51,906 nt of DNA from Candidatus Saccharimonadota bacterium (GCA_017406905.1 JAFQXN010000005.1:1-51906), one strand, 5' to 3'. Numbered from the stretch's first letter, positions 1 through 7,679 are shown. Program-made: numbers and translations. Notes: generated from the sequence alone by a model not told the origin.

Positions 1-1020
1 AAATCTCCAAACTTGTGCAGAAGAGCCATTTAGATTCCAAGCTTGCACATTTGTTCCATCTCTCGCCTTCTCTGCTCCTCCCGCCACATCAATAGCTTTA
101 TTACCATTTAAAACTGAAGTAATTTTATAGGTTCCAGAGAGGGCACTACCTACACTCACTCCAACATAAGATTTTTCCTCCACCGCTCCGCCAAACCAAT
201 CTTCAAAATACGAATAAAAATTCCTATTCCCATATGCCGAACAACTATCACCATACCCATACCCCGCCGCCAAAGCCGCACCATTCGGCTGATACGGCGT
301 ATATCTATAAAGCGCCGAAGTTGCCAACGAACGTATATTCACCGACGTTCCACCACATCCAGCATTCGGATTATATTGTACATAGTTCCAGCCCAAAGGA
401 TAATTTGTCCATCCCCCATCTAACACCGTCCTGAACAACGCCGCCGCATTCCTTATCTGATTCTTGAATCCATAATATTTAGACGAGCACGCAGCCGTAT
501 CCGGGCATCCATACCCCGCCGCCCTTTGATAATCCCAACTATTCGGAATAGGATCCGTAATCATCCCTGTTTCCTTCTGTAACAAAACAATCAACACCTG
601 CGGATTTATCCGATAATCCTGCGCTGTCTGCCAAATAATATGCGCCGCCGTCTCCCCATTCATATTCTCTTCCGCAAGACAAACTGTATGCCCATCCCTC
701 ACGTGCCAAGTTGTCGGCGGAGTGCTATCAGAAAAATAATCCACCCTTGTCCCTACACTCCCAAAATTAGTATTATAACAGCGTCCTTTGGACCACAAAA
801 AATTCTGTATATCCGCTTCGCTCATCGAATTATAATTGCTCATCTGCCAGTCAGACATTATATATCCTGGATCAAAGTTCGCCAGGTTAGCAGCTTCTGC
901 CGCCTCATTATCCCTAAACCTATGATTCAAAAACGCAAACAAAGCCACCGCCACAAACACACCAAGTATTAAATACTTCGTTCTTTTATCCCTTCGCCTT
1001 CTTTGCACCACTTCACTCAT
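1..1020 (-). CDS. Secreted protein with lysozyme-like region and ricin-type lectin domain (3' part cut off)
   Basis: The frame is open from the ATG at 1020 to the window edge (340 codons, no stop). It has an Arg/Lys-rich start, a membrane anchor or signal segment at about residues 18-36 (LILGVFVAVALFAF), and a long extracellular region. Motifs such as INPQVLIVLLQKETG, GYGCPDT, NAGCGGTSVNIRSLATSALY and CSAYGNRNFYSYFEDWFG match a secreted hydrolase-like domain common in Actinobacteria and Saccharibacteria. The last visible residues (YKITSVLNGNKAIDVAGG, ending AQVWRF) look like the first repeat of a ricin B-type beta-trefoil lectin with its QxW motif. It overlaps the upstream gene by ATGA, so it is probably translationally coupled. 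Surface attachment or cell-wall binding is inferred. The Glu in LQKETG is a possible catalytic residue, but this is unproven. Confidence 0.75.
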   Translation of the reverse strand, partial: MSEVVQRRRRDKRTKYLILGVFVAVALFAFLNHRFRDNEAAEAANLANFDPGYIMSDWQMSNYNSMSEADIQNFLWSKGRCYNTNFGSVGTRVDYFSDSTPPTTWHVRDGHTVCLAEENMNGETAAHIIWQTAQDYRINPQVLIVLLQKETGMITDPIPNSWDYQRAAGYGCPDTAACSSKYYGFKNQIRNAAALFRTVLDGGWTNYPLGWNYVQYNPNAGCGGTSVNIRSLATSALYRYTPYQPNGAALAAGYGYGDSCSAYGNRNFYSYFEDWFGGAVEEKSYVGVSVGSALSGTYKITSVLNGNKAIDVAGGAEKARDGTNVQAWNLNGSSAQVWRF

Positions 1021-1577
1021 ACTTTTGCTTCTCCCTTTATTGCCCCAGTCTTGCCATCCGCATCTAAATTAATTACTATCTGATATAAACCACTATCCAA
1101 CTCTGACACCGGCACGTCAAAACCCTCACACGTAGAAGTAGCCGCCGAATCCACAATCGCAGAAACATCACTATACTCCTCAACGCCATCTTTCAATAAA
1201 CTCAAACCACAACTCCCACCAGACAAATATTGATCTATATTCACCCTTATCATCAAACTATCTCCGCTCACCCCAGCATAAGTCATCACCCCCGACAAAA
1301 CTTCTGCCGTATTTGGATCCTCCCCCTCATATTGCACGACTTTTTCTTTTTCCGGCGCCGTCTCAATCTCACCTTCGCTCTTCTCCTCATCCTTCATCTC
1401 ATCTTTCGTCTCTTCCTGTGAGACCTCTGCATCTTTATTCCCACTATCATCTTTCACTTTAAAATATACATCCCACACAAAATAGCACACTACACCTGCG
1501 CCCACAAAAAGCATCACCATCAAAATCCAATATGCCCACTTCTTACTACCGTTTTTTCTTTTGCGTTTTTGTGCCAT
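1017..1577 (-). CDS. Membrane-anchored hypothetical protein with acidic linker
   Basis: The 186-residue protein is not assigned to a named family. It has a very basic N-terminus (KRKRKNGSKK), one membrane segment at about residues 15-36, a strongly acidic Glu/Lys/Asp linker to about residue 85, and a small extracellular domain with two cysteines (GGSCGL and STCEGF) that could form a disulfide. The start ATG follows an AGGAG at 1589-1593 and a TATAAT at 1601-1606. It is the first gene of a two-gene operon, with a 4-bp ATGA overlap into the secreted lectin protein, which suggests a shared envelope role (inference). Confidence 0.7.
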   Translation of the reverse strand: MAQKRKRKNGSKKWAYWILMVMLFVGAGVVCYFVWDVYFKVKDDSGNKDAEVSQEETKDEMKDEEKSEGEIETAPEKEKVVQYEGEDPNTAEVLSGVMTYAGVSGDSLMIRVNIDQYLSGGSCGLSLLKDGVEEYSDVSAIVDSAATSTCEGFDVPVSELDSGLYQIVINLDADGKTGAIKGEAKV

Positions 1578-1600
1578 AAATTACAATACTCCTATCTACC

Positions 1601-1606
1601 ATTATA
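1601..1606 (-). promoter_or_regulatory. Extended -10 promoter (TGTTATAAT) for the 1577 gene
   Basis: TATAAT on the minus strand is preceded by TGT and lies 23 nt upstream of the ATG. This gene has a short leader containing AGGAG, unlike the leaderless genes in the window. Confidence 0.6.
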
Positions 1607-1644
1607 ACAAATACATCAAAAAAACACAATCAGTAAATCCCAGA

Positions 1645-1962
1645 TTATAAATCCAAAATCTCCATAGCTTTTTCTAAAACCTTCCTCTCCTCTTCAGTAC
1701 AATCCATCATCCTTGCTTTAAATAATTCAATCGTCTCCTCATGCTTATAATTCAATATCTCCAAAGTCCTCGCCGCACCGGGTACTTTCTTCAATACTCC
1801 TTTTTCCACTAAATTATCAATATGCTCCGCCACAGCCGAAACGCTAGATAATCCAAGCCCAGTCATAATTTCACGATAAGACGGCGAATACCCATTTTCC
1901 TCAGTAAAATCCTGCAAGAAATTCAAAACCGCTAATTGTTTTTTTGTTAATTTAATTGCCAT
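1645..1962 (-). CDS. LexA N-terminal-domain-like transcriptional regulator (no protease domain)
   Basis: The 105-residue protein opens with the LexA-type winged-helix signature (LTKKQLAVLNFLQDF, NGYSPSYREIMTGLGLSS, VAEHIDNLVEKGVLKK) over residues 1-75. A short helical acidic tail follows (TEEERKVLEKAMEILDL). The S24 autoprotease domain of real LexA, with its Ser/Lys dyad and Ala-Gly cleavage site, is absent, so RecA-triggered self-cleavage is not possible. The ATG is 19 bp from the divergent LCP gene start and the two promoters overlap, so it probably represses itself and the LCP gene (inference). Confidence 0.75.
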   Translation of the reverse strand: MAIKLTKKQLAVLNFLQDFTEENGYSPSYREIMTGLGLSSVSAVAEHIDNLVEKGVLKKVPGAARTLEILNYKHEETIELFKARMMDCTEEERKVLEKAMEILDL

Positions 1963-1967
1963 TATGT

Positions 1968-1977
1968 TATAATTATA
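1968..1977. promoter_or_regulatory. Overlapping divergent -10 boxes
   Basis: The palindromic stretch contains TATAAT on the plus strand at 1968-1973 (8 nt before the ATG at 1982) and TATAAT on the minus strand at 1972-1977 (9 nt before the ATG at 1962). Both genes would be almost leaderless, and the two promoters cannot easily be occupied by polymerase at the same time. Confidence 0.65.
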
Positions 1978-1981
1978 AACA

Positions 1982-3721
1982 ATGGATAAAAATAAATCAA
2001 TCGATGGTCTTACTGTTCATCGCCCAAAAAAGGCGCCCACTAGGGCTACCACTAAAAAAACCACAGCTCGCACTTCATCTAAATCACCCAAATCCACCCC
2101 TAAACCCTCCAAGAGCCCAAAGCCAGTAGTTAAATCCCAACCTATTAATAAAACTCCTGTTGAACCGCACAAATCTCACCCCATTTCTATCACTACACCT
2201 ACCGAACAGTCAGTCCCTCAAGATTCAGAAGTCCCGACCGCCAACTCAACTGAAGACCACACACCCTTAGCCAGCGCCGAAGACTTTCTTAAGCCAGTCC
2301 AGGCCTTCGATTTTGATGAACAAAGTGGCGAACTCAAAGCCTCCACTACCCCCACCGACAATACACCTAAAAAACCCAAAAAAGAAAAGAAAAAAATGTC
2401 CAAAAAACGTAAAATTATTCTCAGCATCATTCTTACTATTGTATTTATCCTCATCGCCGGCGTAATCTGGTTTATTATATGGGGCAACGACATCATCGCC
2501 AAAATCACCGGTGGTCAAGGTAATGTCTTAGATCTCCTTACTTTTATGGAAGAAAAATATGAGCCTCTAAAAACCGACGAAAACGGTCGTACCAACATTC
2601 TTGCCTTCGGCACTAGCGGATATAATATGGAGGGCGATGAAGGCAACGGCACCCACGATGGCGCCCAACTCACCGATTCCATTATGGTCATCAGCCTTAA
2701 TCAAGAAACCGGCGACGTCGCCATGCTTTCCCTACCACGCGATCTCAAAGCCTCGCCTACTTGTACCGCCACTGGCAAAATCAACGAAGTTTATTGGTGC
2801 AACAATATCAACGGCGACGATGAGCAAGCTGGCGCTCAGGCCCTCATGGCAGAAGTCGGCAATATCCTCGGTATAGATTTCCAATATTATTCGCACCTTA
2901 ATTGGGGTTCACTTGTCCAAATCGTTGATACTCTCGGCGGCATCAATATCACCCTAGATGAGGACATCTCTGATTATTACTGGACTGGCGCCGTCTTTGA
3001 AGCCGGCACCGAATATACCATCAATGGTGAACAAGCCCTTGGTCTCGCCAGAGCTCGTCATGGCACTTCCGGTGGTGACTTCTCTCGTGGCGCTTCTCAA
3101 CAAAAAATCCTTATCGGCATCAAAAATAAAGTCTTCGAAAAAAATCTTTCCATCACAGACATACTCAGTTTAGCTAGTACACTAGGCGACAATCTCCGCA
3201 CCAATTTCTCCATTGAAGAGATGAAAACTCTTGCTCACTTAACTTCTACTTTCGACTTTGACAACATGCGACAAATCTCCCTAATTGAACCAGAACGCCT
3301 TATGACTACCGGCACCATCAATGGTATTTCATACGTACTACCCTCAGGTGGCGCCGGTTACTATACTCGCATCCAAGATTATGTCGCTAAAATGCTCTCC
3401 AATGACCCTCGCATCTACGAAGATTCTAGTATTCTCGTCCTTAATGGCACCGAAACTCCAGGCCTAGCCTCCACAGAACAAGCCGCTCTTGAGTCTGATA
3501 AATATCAAAACATCTACATAGACGACGCCCCAGAAGGAGAATACACTGATCAATACACCCTCTACGCCCTCACCGACACTGCCCCCAATACTCGCAAATT
3601 ACTTGAAGAAAAATACAACACCCAAGCAAAAACCCCCGAGGAACTTCCCGAGGGCATCATCACAGAATGTGACTTCGTTTTAATCATCGGAAATACTGCT
3701 AGCGACTCTACTAATGATTAA
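1982..3721 (+). CDS. LytR-CpsA-Psr (LCP) family cell-wall glycopolymer ligase
   Basis: LCP enzymes attach undecaprenyl-linked glycopolymers to peptidoglycan on the outer face of the membrane. The 579-residue protein has a cytoplasmic Lys/Pro/Thr-rich tail of about 143 residues, one membrane helix at about 145-168, an LCP domain at about 195-400 (LSLPRDLKAS, YYSHLNWGSLVQIVDTLGGI, ARARHGTSGGDFSRGASQQK; Arg and Asp residues typical of pyrophosphate binding), and a C-terminal LytR_C-type domain beginning ILVLNGTETPGLAS. The start fits a promoter 8 nt upstream. Its 3' end overlaps the convergent jag gene by 42 bp. The long disordered cytoplasmic tail is unusual in length. Confidence 0.9.
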   Translation: MDKNKSIDGLTVHRPKKAPTRATTKKTTARTSSKSPKSTPKPSKSPKPVVKSQPINKTPVEPHKSHPISITTPTEQSVPQDSEVPTANSTEDHTPLASAEDFLKPVQAFDFDEQSGELKASTTPTDNTPKKPKKEKKKMSKKRKIILSIILTIVFILIAGVIWFIIWGNDIIAKITGGQGNVLDLLTFMEEKYEPLKTDENGRTNILAFGTSGYNMEGDEGNGTHDGAQLTDSIMVISLNQETGDVAMLSLPRDLKASPTCTATGKINEVYWCNNINGDDEQAGAQALMAEVGNILGIDFQYYSHLNWGSLVQIVDTLGGINITLDEDISDYYWTGAVFEAGTEYTINGEQALGLARARHGTSGGDFSRGASQQKILIGIKNKVFEKNLSITDILSLASTLGDNLRTNFSIEEMKTLAHLTSTFDFDNMRQISLIEPERLMTTGTINGISYVLPSGGAGYYTRIQDYVAKMLSNDPRIYEDSSILVLNGTETPGLASTEQAALESDKYQNIYIDDAPEGEYTDQYTLYALTDTAPNTRKLLEEKYNTQAKTPEELPEGIITECDFVLIIGNTASDSTND

Positions 3722-4156
3722 TTTCCTCTCACGCCCTTCCCCCTCAGAATGTGTTTCAATATCTGAATAATCTTGCGCAAATTTATGCACAACTCTTCTA
3801 TCTGCTGCATTCAAATTTAATTCAATCGGCTTCCCAGTTTCCCTCACCCTACGAATCCATCCTTCAGCCTTCTCTTCAATCTTATCCGCCCTCTGTCTCT
3901 TATAATTCGCCACATCCACATTCACTCTCGTCACCTCGGCATCTTTAGAAACCAAAGCCATCGAAACTATATGTTGAAGCGCCCGCAAATTATCCGCATT
4001 CCTACCAATCAAAAGCGAATTGAGAGAAGTAGATGGCACAGATAATTGAATCACTTCATCATCTATCGTAGAAGTCACGGCCACATTTATTCCAAAAAAA
4101 CTCAATAAATCTTCGAGGTATCGTGCCGCGAATCTAATTGACTCATCTTTATTCAT
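3680..4156 (-). CDS. khpB: RNA-binding protein Jag/KhpB (KH and R3H domains)
   Basis: The 158-residue protein has a KH-like domain (SLLIGRNADNLRALQHIV, about residues 45-75) followed by an R3H domain (LNAADRRVVHKFAQDYSDI to GRERKLIIS, about 110-150). Jag/KhpB binds RNA in the cytoplasm and affects elongation and division in Gram-positive bacteria. The N-terminal Jag_N domain of firmicute homologues is missing, giving a short form. It lies 2 bp downstream of yidC in the usual rpmH-rnpA-yidC-jag order. The last 42 bp are antisense to the end of the LCP gene. Confidence 0.88.
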   Translation of the reverse strand: MNKDESIRFAARYLEDLLSFFGINVAVTSTIDDEVIQLSVPSTSLNSLLIGRNADNLRALQHIVSMALVSKDAEVTRVNVDVANYKRQRADKIEEKAEGWIRRVRETGKPIELNLNAADRRVVHKFAQDYSDIETHSEGEGRERKLIISRVASSISDD

Positions 4157-4158
4157 AT

Positions 4159-5268
4159 TTATCTCCTTTTCTTTTTAATATCTTTAGCGGAGATACGAGT
4201 TATTTTTGTTCCTGTTTTTTTATTTTTTACAATTTCTGCTTCTTTTATATCACTCAATTCCTTTAGCACTGCCTTATCAGTAGTGGTATCAATCTCATCC
4301 TCCACTTTACGTAATATCATCCTTTGCTGCACTACAGTTATTACATTACTCAAGAAATAATAAAACGACAGGGCCCCATTCAAATTAAACATAATTATAA
4401 ACATCATCACCGGCATCATCATAGACATCTGCCCGGTTGCCATACTACTTATCTCCGAATCATTTACTTCTTTCCCATCCTTCGCATCCTTTATAAGATC
4501 GCGGAATTTCTTCTTTTTAACAGATTTACCAGAGGGCATCTGCTGCTTCATAGCCCAATACTGTACTAATGACGCCAAAACCGCACACACCAATATAAAC
4601 AAAGCACTCCAACTAAAATGACCGGTAATCACATCGCTCGCCTTTACATCTAAATCTACCCAACCAAATAATTGTGGATGGAAATCATAAATCGTCTTCT
4701 CTTCTACTGGAATGTCAGTATTTGTCAAATCCGCCAAATACACTTCTTGCTTCCCCTCAAGCTCTCGTATTTCTGAACCTTCATACGCCACGATATCGTA
4801 CGCCCGATTCATCAAATTATCCGTCGGGAGAGGCGTCGCAATCACCCTAATAGCTGAAAAAATCGCAATAAATATCGGAAGCTGTATCAATAAAGTCACA
4901 ATTGAAGCAAACGGCTTTATATTATATCTTTTATACAAGTCCATCGTCTGCAAAGATTCCATTTGCTTATTACCCTTGCAATTCTTTTTAATCTGAGTCA
5001 GCTCTGGCTGAATCTTCCGAATCAATTTCGTCTGGTTTAGCTGCTTCTTAGTTAATGGCCACATTAAAAGCTTCACCAAAATAGTAAATATAATTATCGC
5101 CAAACCAAAGTCATGCACCAAATTAAAAATCACAAACAAAATGTTTACAATAGGCTGCACTACGATTAAATCTATTAAATTAAACGGACTACCCGTCAAA
5201 ATCGAACCCACCACAAAACCTATCACCAACGCCCAAATCACTATCTTTTTTACACTCATCTTACCCAT
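4159..5268 (-). CDS. yidC: Membrane protein insertase YidC/Oxa1
   Basis: This is a membrane insertase for Sec-dependent and Sec-independent substrates. The 369-residue protein has an N-terminal helix, the Oxa1 core (DFGLAIIIFTILVKLLMWPL, KIQPELTQIKKNCKGNK, LYKRYNIKPFASIVTLLIQLP) and later helices (FSWSALFILVCAVLASL, MMMPVMMFIIMFNL, ALSFYYFLSNVITVVQQ). The Arg and Lys residues of the hydrophilic groove are present. A loop of about 60 residues between the second and third core helices is longer than usual. The basic C-terminus (AKDIKKKRR) suits ribosome binding. It overlaps rnpA by 8 bp. Confidence 0.93.
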   Translation of the reverse strand: MGKMSVKKIVIWALVIGFVVGSILTGSPFNLIDLIVVQPIVNILFVIFNLVHDFGLAIIIFTILVKLLMWPLTKKQLNQTKLIRKIQPELTQIKKNCKGNKQMESLQTMDLYKRYNIKPFASIVTLLIQLPIFIAIFSAIRVIATPLPTDNLMNRAYDIVAYEGSEIRELEGKQEVYLADLTNTDIPVEEKTIYDFHPQLFGWVDLDVKASDVITGHFSWSALFILVCAVLASLVQYWAMKQQMPSGKSVKKKKFRDLIKDAKDGKEVNDSEISSMATGQMSMMMPVMMFIIMFNLNGALSFYYFLSNVITVVQQRMILRKVEDEIDTTTDKAVLKELSDIKEAEIVKNKKTGTKITRISAKDIKKKRR

Positions 5269-5611
5269 TATAACATACCCTACTTTCTTCCACTAATCTA
5301 TCTATCATTTTCTCCACTTCCCCAAACGGCATCGTCATCACATCACTAGAGTAAACCACAAAAACATAATCAACTCCCTTCGGTATATTATCCAAATTCA
5401 ACCTTAACGCCTCATACATCCTCCTCCGTATCTTGTTTCTCCCTACAGCCGACTTCAATACCTTCTTTGATACCACCACAGCCATTCTAGTAAAACCCCT
5501 CGTATTTTTAGTAAACACCAAAGACATTTTTGCAGCACGAATCGTCTTACCTTTCTGGTAGACATATCTCACCCCACCCCGTGAATGAAATCGATACTTC
5601 TTATTCAACAT
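5261..5611 (-). CDS. rnpA: Ribonuclease P protein component
   Basis: The protein subunit of RNase P processes tRNA 5' ends. The 116-residue protein carries the family signature around KSAVGRNKIRRRMYEALR (RNR motif) together with RFHSRGGVRYVYQKGKTIRA and MAVVVSKKVLK. It sits between rpmH and yidC in the conserved origin cluster and has its own promoter (minus-strand TATAAT 11 nt upstream of the ATG) just after a terminator-like hairpin. Confidence 0.93.
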   Translation of the reverse strand: MLNKKYRFHSRGGVRYVYQKGKTIRAAKMSLVFTKNTRGFTRMAVVVSKKVLKSAVGRNKIRRRMYEALRLNLDNIPKGVDYVFVVYSSDVMTMPFGEVEKMIDRLVEESRVCYNG

Positions 5612-5622
5612 AACACAATATA

Positions 5623-5628
5623 ATTATA
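5623..5628 (-). promoter_or_regulatory. -10 promoter element for rnpA
   Basis: A TGATATAAT on the minus strand lies 11 nt before the rnpA start and allows only a very short leader. Confidence 0.55.
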
Positions 5629-5633
5629 TCATT

Positions 5634-5677
5634 AAAAAACGTCGGCAAGGCACCCTCCAAAAGAGAACCCCGCCAAC
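5634..5677 (-). terminator. Terminator-like hairpin after rpmH
   Basis: On the minus strand GTTGGC pairs with GCCGAC across a partly paired loop and is followed by TTTTTT (plus positions 5634-5639). It would separate rpmH transcripts from the rnpA unit. Confidence 0.5.
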
Positions 5678-5683
5678 ATTTAA

Positions 5684-5821
5684 TTAAGCAGATAATTTAG
5701 CACGGCCCTTAATGCGACGACGAGCCAACACTTTCCTACCATTCTTAGTGGCATTTCTCTTCATAAAACCATGCTCAACCTTACGCTGCTTTTTATGCGG
5801 CTGATATGTTCGTTTCGGCAT
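5684..5821 (-). CDS. rpmH: 50S ribosomal protein L34
   Basis: This short reading frame of 45 residues was found by translating the minus strand. It starts [19 protein letters not shown] and continues with [17 protein letters not shown] and KGRAKLSA, which is L34 almost throughout. An AAGGA precedes the ATG. Its place beside dnaA and rnpA is the conserved bacterial origin arrangement. Confidence 0.96.
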   Translation of the reverse strand: MPKRTYQPHKKQRKVEHGFMKRNATKNGRKVLARRRIKGRAKLSA

Positions 5822-5861
5822 ATTATTCCTTAAACTTTAAATTATTTCAAATTCTTTATAT

Positions 5862-5867
5862 AGTATA
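5862..5867 (-). promoter_or_regulatory. -10 promoter element for rpmH
   Basis: TATACT on the minus strand lies about 40 nt upstream of the rpmH start and directly beside the DnaA boxes that begin at 5874, so DnaA binding may affect rpmH expression (inference). Confidence 0.45.
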
Positions 5868-5873
5868 GCGCAT

Positions 5874-6001
5874 TTTTCCACATTTTTCAAGGAGTTTTCC
5901 ACAATGTTTTTAGAGATGCTGCCTTTCTTGTGGAAAATTCCCCCTCTATTTTTCATCCTCATATTACAACACAATTTTTCTCTCCCAAAACCTGTGGAAA
6001 A
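5874..6001. other. oriC part 1: DnaA boxes between rpmH and dnaA
   Basis: Four copies of the 9-mer TTTTCCACA or its complement TGTGGAAAA lie at 5874-5882 (+), 5895-5903 (+), 5929-5937 (-) and 5993-6001 (-). The first two are 21 bp apart, two helical turns. The last one is 15 bp upstream of the dnaA -10 box, which fits autoregulation of dnaA as known in other bacteria. Confidence 0.75.
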
Positions 6002-6016
6002 CTACCAACTCCATGC

Positions 6017-6022
6017 TATAAT
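6017..6022 (+). promoter_or_regulatory. -10 promoter element for dnaA
   Basis: TGCTATAAT lies 28 nt upstream of the ATG at 6051. The leader contains AAAGGAGG at 6033-6040. Transcription from here excludes any start further upstream. Confidence 0.65.
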
Positions 6023-6050
6023 AAATAGTACAAAAGGAGGTCAATCAATA

Positions 6051-7415
6051 ATGTATGACGTTTGGAAAAACGCACTTGCTGAGATAGAACAGCAAATTTC
6101 GGCTGCTAATTTTTCCACCTGGTTCCAAGATACCTCTCTCATCTCTACCGACAATGGCAGTATTATCATCGGCGTCAAAAATTCCTTCTACGTCAAACAA
6201 CTTCGCAATCGTTATATTGATATTATTAAAACTGCCCTCAAAAATAACAATATCGAAGTCAATACTATAGATTTCGAAGTTCAAACCAACGTCAAATCCA
6301 AAGTCCGCCCTCGTGAAATCACTAAAAGTGACACCGCCATCAAAAATCGCGTTAAAACCATCCGCAACCAATCACCAAAAGAACAGTCTAACCACAGCAC
6401 CGGCCTTAACCAAAAATACACCCTGGATAATTTCGTCGTAGGCTCTAATAATGACCTCGCCGTATCAGCTGCCCGCAGCATTATTGATGCTCCTGGCGAC
6501 CGCTACAATCCATTCTTCCTCTACGGTGGCCCAGGCCTCGGTAAAACCCATCTCGTTCAAGCCATTGGTAACGAATTATTAAAACGCAACCCAAACCTCA
6601 AAATCTTCTACACCCCCATCTCCCACTTTTACTCGGACTTCATCGACTCAGTTAAACTCGGTAAGGGTAAAGAATTTAACTTAAAATTCCGAAAACTAGA
6701 TGTTCTAATTATCGATGATTTCCAATTCATCGTAGGCAAAGAGAAATCTCAAGAAGAGTTTTTTAATATCTTTAATGACCTTTATCAACTCAATAAGCAA
6801 ATCATCGTCACTTCAGATCGCCTACCTAGTCAAATTAAATCTGTCGACGAAAGATTAGCCTCTCGCCTCACCTGGGCTGGCGCCTTCGACCTCCAACTTC
6901 CCAAATTCGAAGACAAATGTGCCATCCTTCAAGCCAAAGCTGAACTCATGGGCGCAGAAATCGAATCCGAAGCTATCGAATATATCGCCGAAAACGTCAA
7001 TACCAACATCCGCGACCTAGAAGGTGAATTCTCCACCATACTCCTAATGTCTGAAGTGCGTGGCCTCACCCCACTTGAACTCATCCAAAATGGTTCAGTC
7101 AACGTTAATAAATCCTCCAAACTTCGCCCCACCTCACCCAAGCAAATCGTTGAAAAAGTCGCGAAATATTATCAACTCACCGTCAAAGATATGTGCAGTA
7201 AATCACGTGTTGCTAACATCAAAACAGCTCGCCAGGTTGCCATGTTTATCTTATCCAAGGAATTAAGTCTCAGTACCAACAAAATCGCCTCTGAAGTTGG
7301 AGTTAAAGATCACACTACTGTCATGCATGGCATCAAGAAAATTGAAAAAGATCTCAAACTAGACTTCGCCCTTCGCGATCAAATCGAGGAAATCAAGGAA
7401 AAAATCTATGGCTAA
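6051..7415 (+). CDS. dnaA: Chromosomal replication initiator DnaA
   Basis: DnaA binds DnaA boxes and melts the origin. The 454-residue protein has domain I (VWKNALAEIEQQISAANFSTWF), a short linker, an AAA+ domain with Walker A GGPGLGKTH at about residue 157, Walker B VLIIDDFQF, and the C-terminal box-binding helix-turn-helix with signature VKDHTTVMHGIKKIEKDL. The start at 6051 is chosen because AAAGGAGG lies 10 nt upstream and the protein then begins like other DnaA proteins. An open frame extends back to 5904 but would cross the DnaA boxes and the promoter. Confidence 0.97.
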   Translation: MYDVWKNALAEIEQQISAANFSTWFQDTSLISTDNGSIIIGVKNSFYVKQLRNRYIDIIKTALKNNNIEVNTIDFEVQTNVKSKVRPREITKSDTAIKNRVKTIRNQSPKEQSNHSTGLNQKYTLDNFVVGSNNDLAVSAARSIIDAPGDRYNPFFLYGGPGLGKTHLVQAIGNELLKRNPNLKIFYTPISHFYSDFIDSVKLGKGKEFNLKFRKLDVLIIDDFQFIVGKEKSQEEFFNIFNDLYQLNKQIIVTSDRLPSQIKSVDERLASRLTWAGAFDLQLPKFEDKCAILQAKAELMGAEIESEAIEYIAENVNTNIRDLEGEFSTILLMSEVRGLTPLELIQNGSVNVNKSSKLRPTSPKQIVEKVAKYYQLTVKDMCSKSRVANIKTARQVAMFILSKELSLSTNKIASEVGVKDHTTVMHGIKKIEKDLKLDFALRDQIEEIKEKIYG

Positions 7416-7433
7416 TAAAATATTTACTCATTT

Positions 7434-7500
7434 TGTGGAAATCCCGTGCAAAACTCTCTGGAAAACTCCGTGTAAATCACGCGTAAAAAAATGTGTACAA
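7434..7500 (+). other. oriC part 2: phased array of DnaA-box-like 9-mers
   Basis: Six sites resembling TGTGnAAAA in the same orientation start at 7434 (TGTGGAAAT), 7445 (CGTGCAAAA), 7457 (TCTGGAAAA), 7469 (CGTGTAAAT), 7480 (CGCGTAAAA) and 7492 (TGTGTACAA). Spacings are 11, 12, 12, 11 and 12 bp, so all face one side of the helix. A further TGTGTAAAA is at 7522-7530. Degenerate phased boxes suggest cooperative loading of a DnaA filament. Confidence 0.65.
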
Positions 7501-7607
7501 TTATACCCACAATACACAAAATGTGTAAAAAATAATTTATTCACTACTTTTTCCCACCTTCCCCACTTCTTTTCCCACAACCCAACTACCCCAATTACTC
7601 AACTATT

Positions 7608-7665
7608 TTATCCACTATTCCACAAGCCCTACTATTACAACTACATAATATTTAAATAATAGAAA
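7608..7665 (+). other. oriC part 3: DnaA boxes, GC patch, DnaA-trio-like repeats and AT-rich unwinding region
   Basis: TTATCCACT (7608-7616) and TATTCCACA (7616-7624) are followed by a short GC patch (7625-7630) and then trinucleotides CTA CTA TTA CAA CTA (7629-7643). An AT-rich stretch runs to about 7665. This order (box, GC tract, trios) matches the basal unwinding system described for Bacillus subtilis oriC. The pyrimidine-rich stretch at 7545-7606 also holds TTTTCCCAC-like degenerate boxes. Confidence 0.6.
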
Positions 7666-7679
7666 GAAAGGAAATTTAC

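Noticed and set aside
5904-6050. N-terminal extension of DnaA by 49 residues
   Set aside because: The extension crosses DnaA boxes and the dnaA promoter, and a strong Shine-Dalgarno sequence precedes the ATG at 6051.
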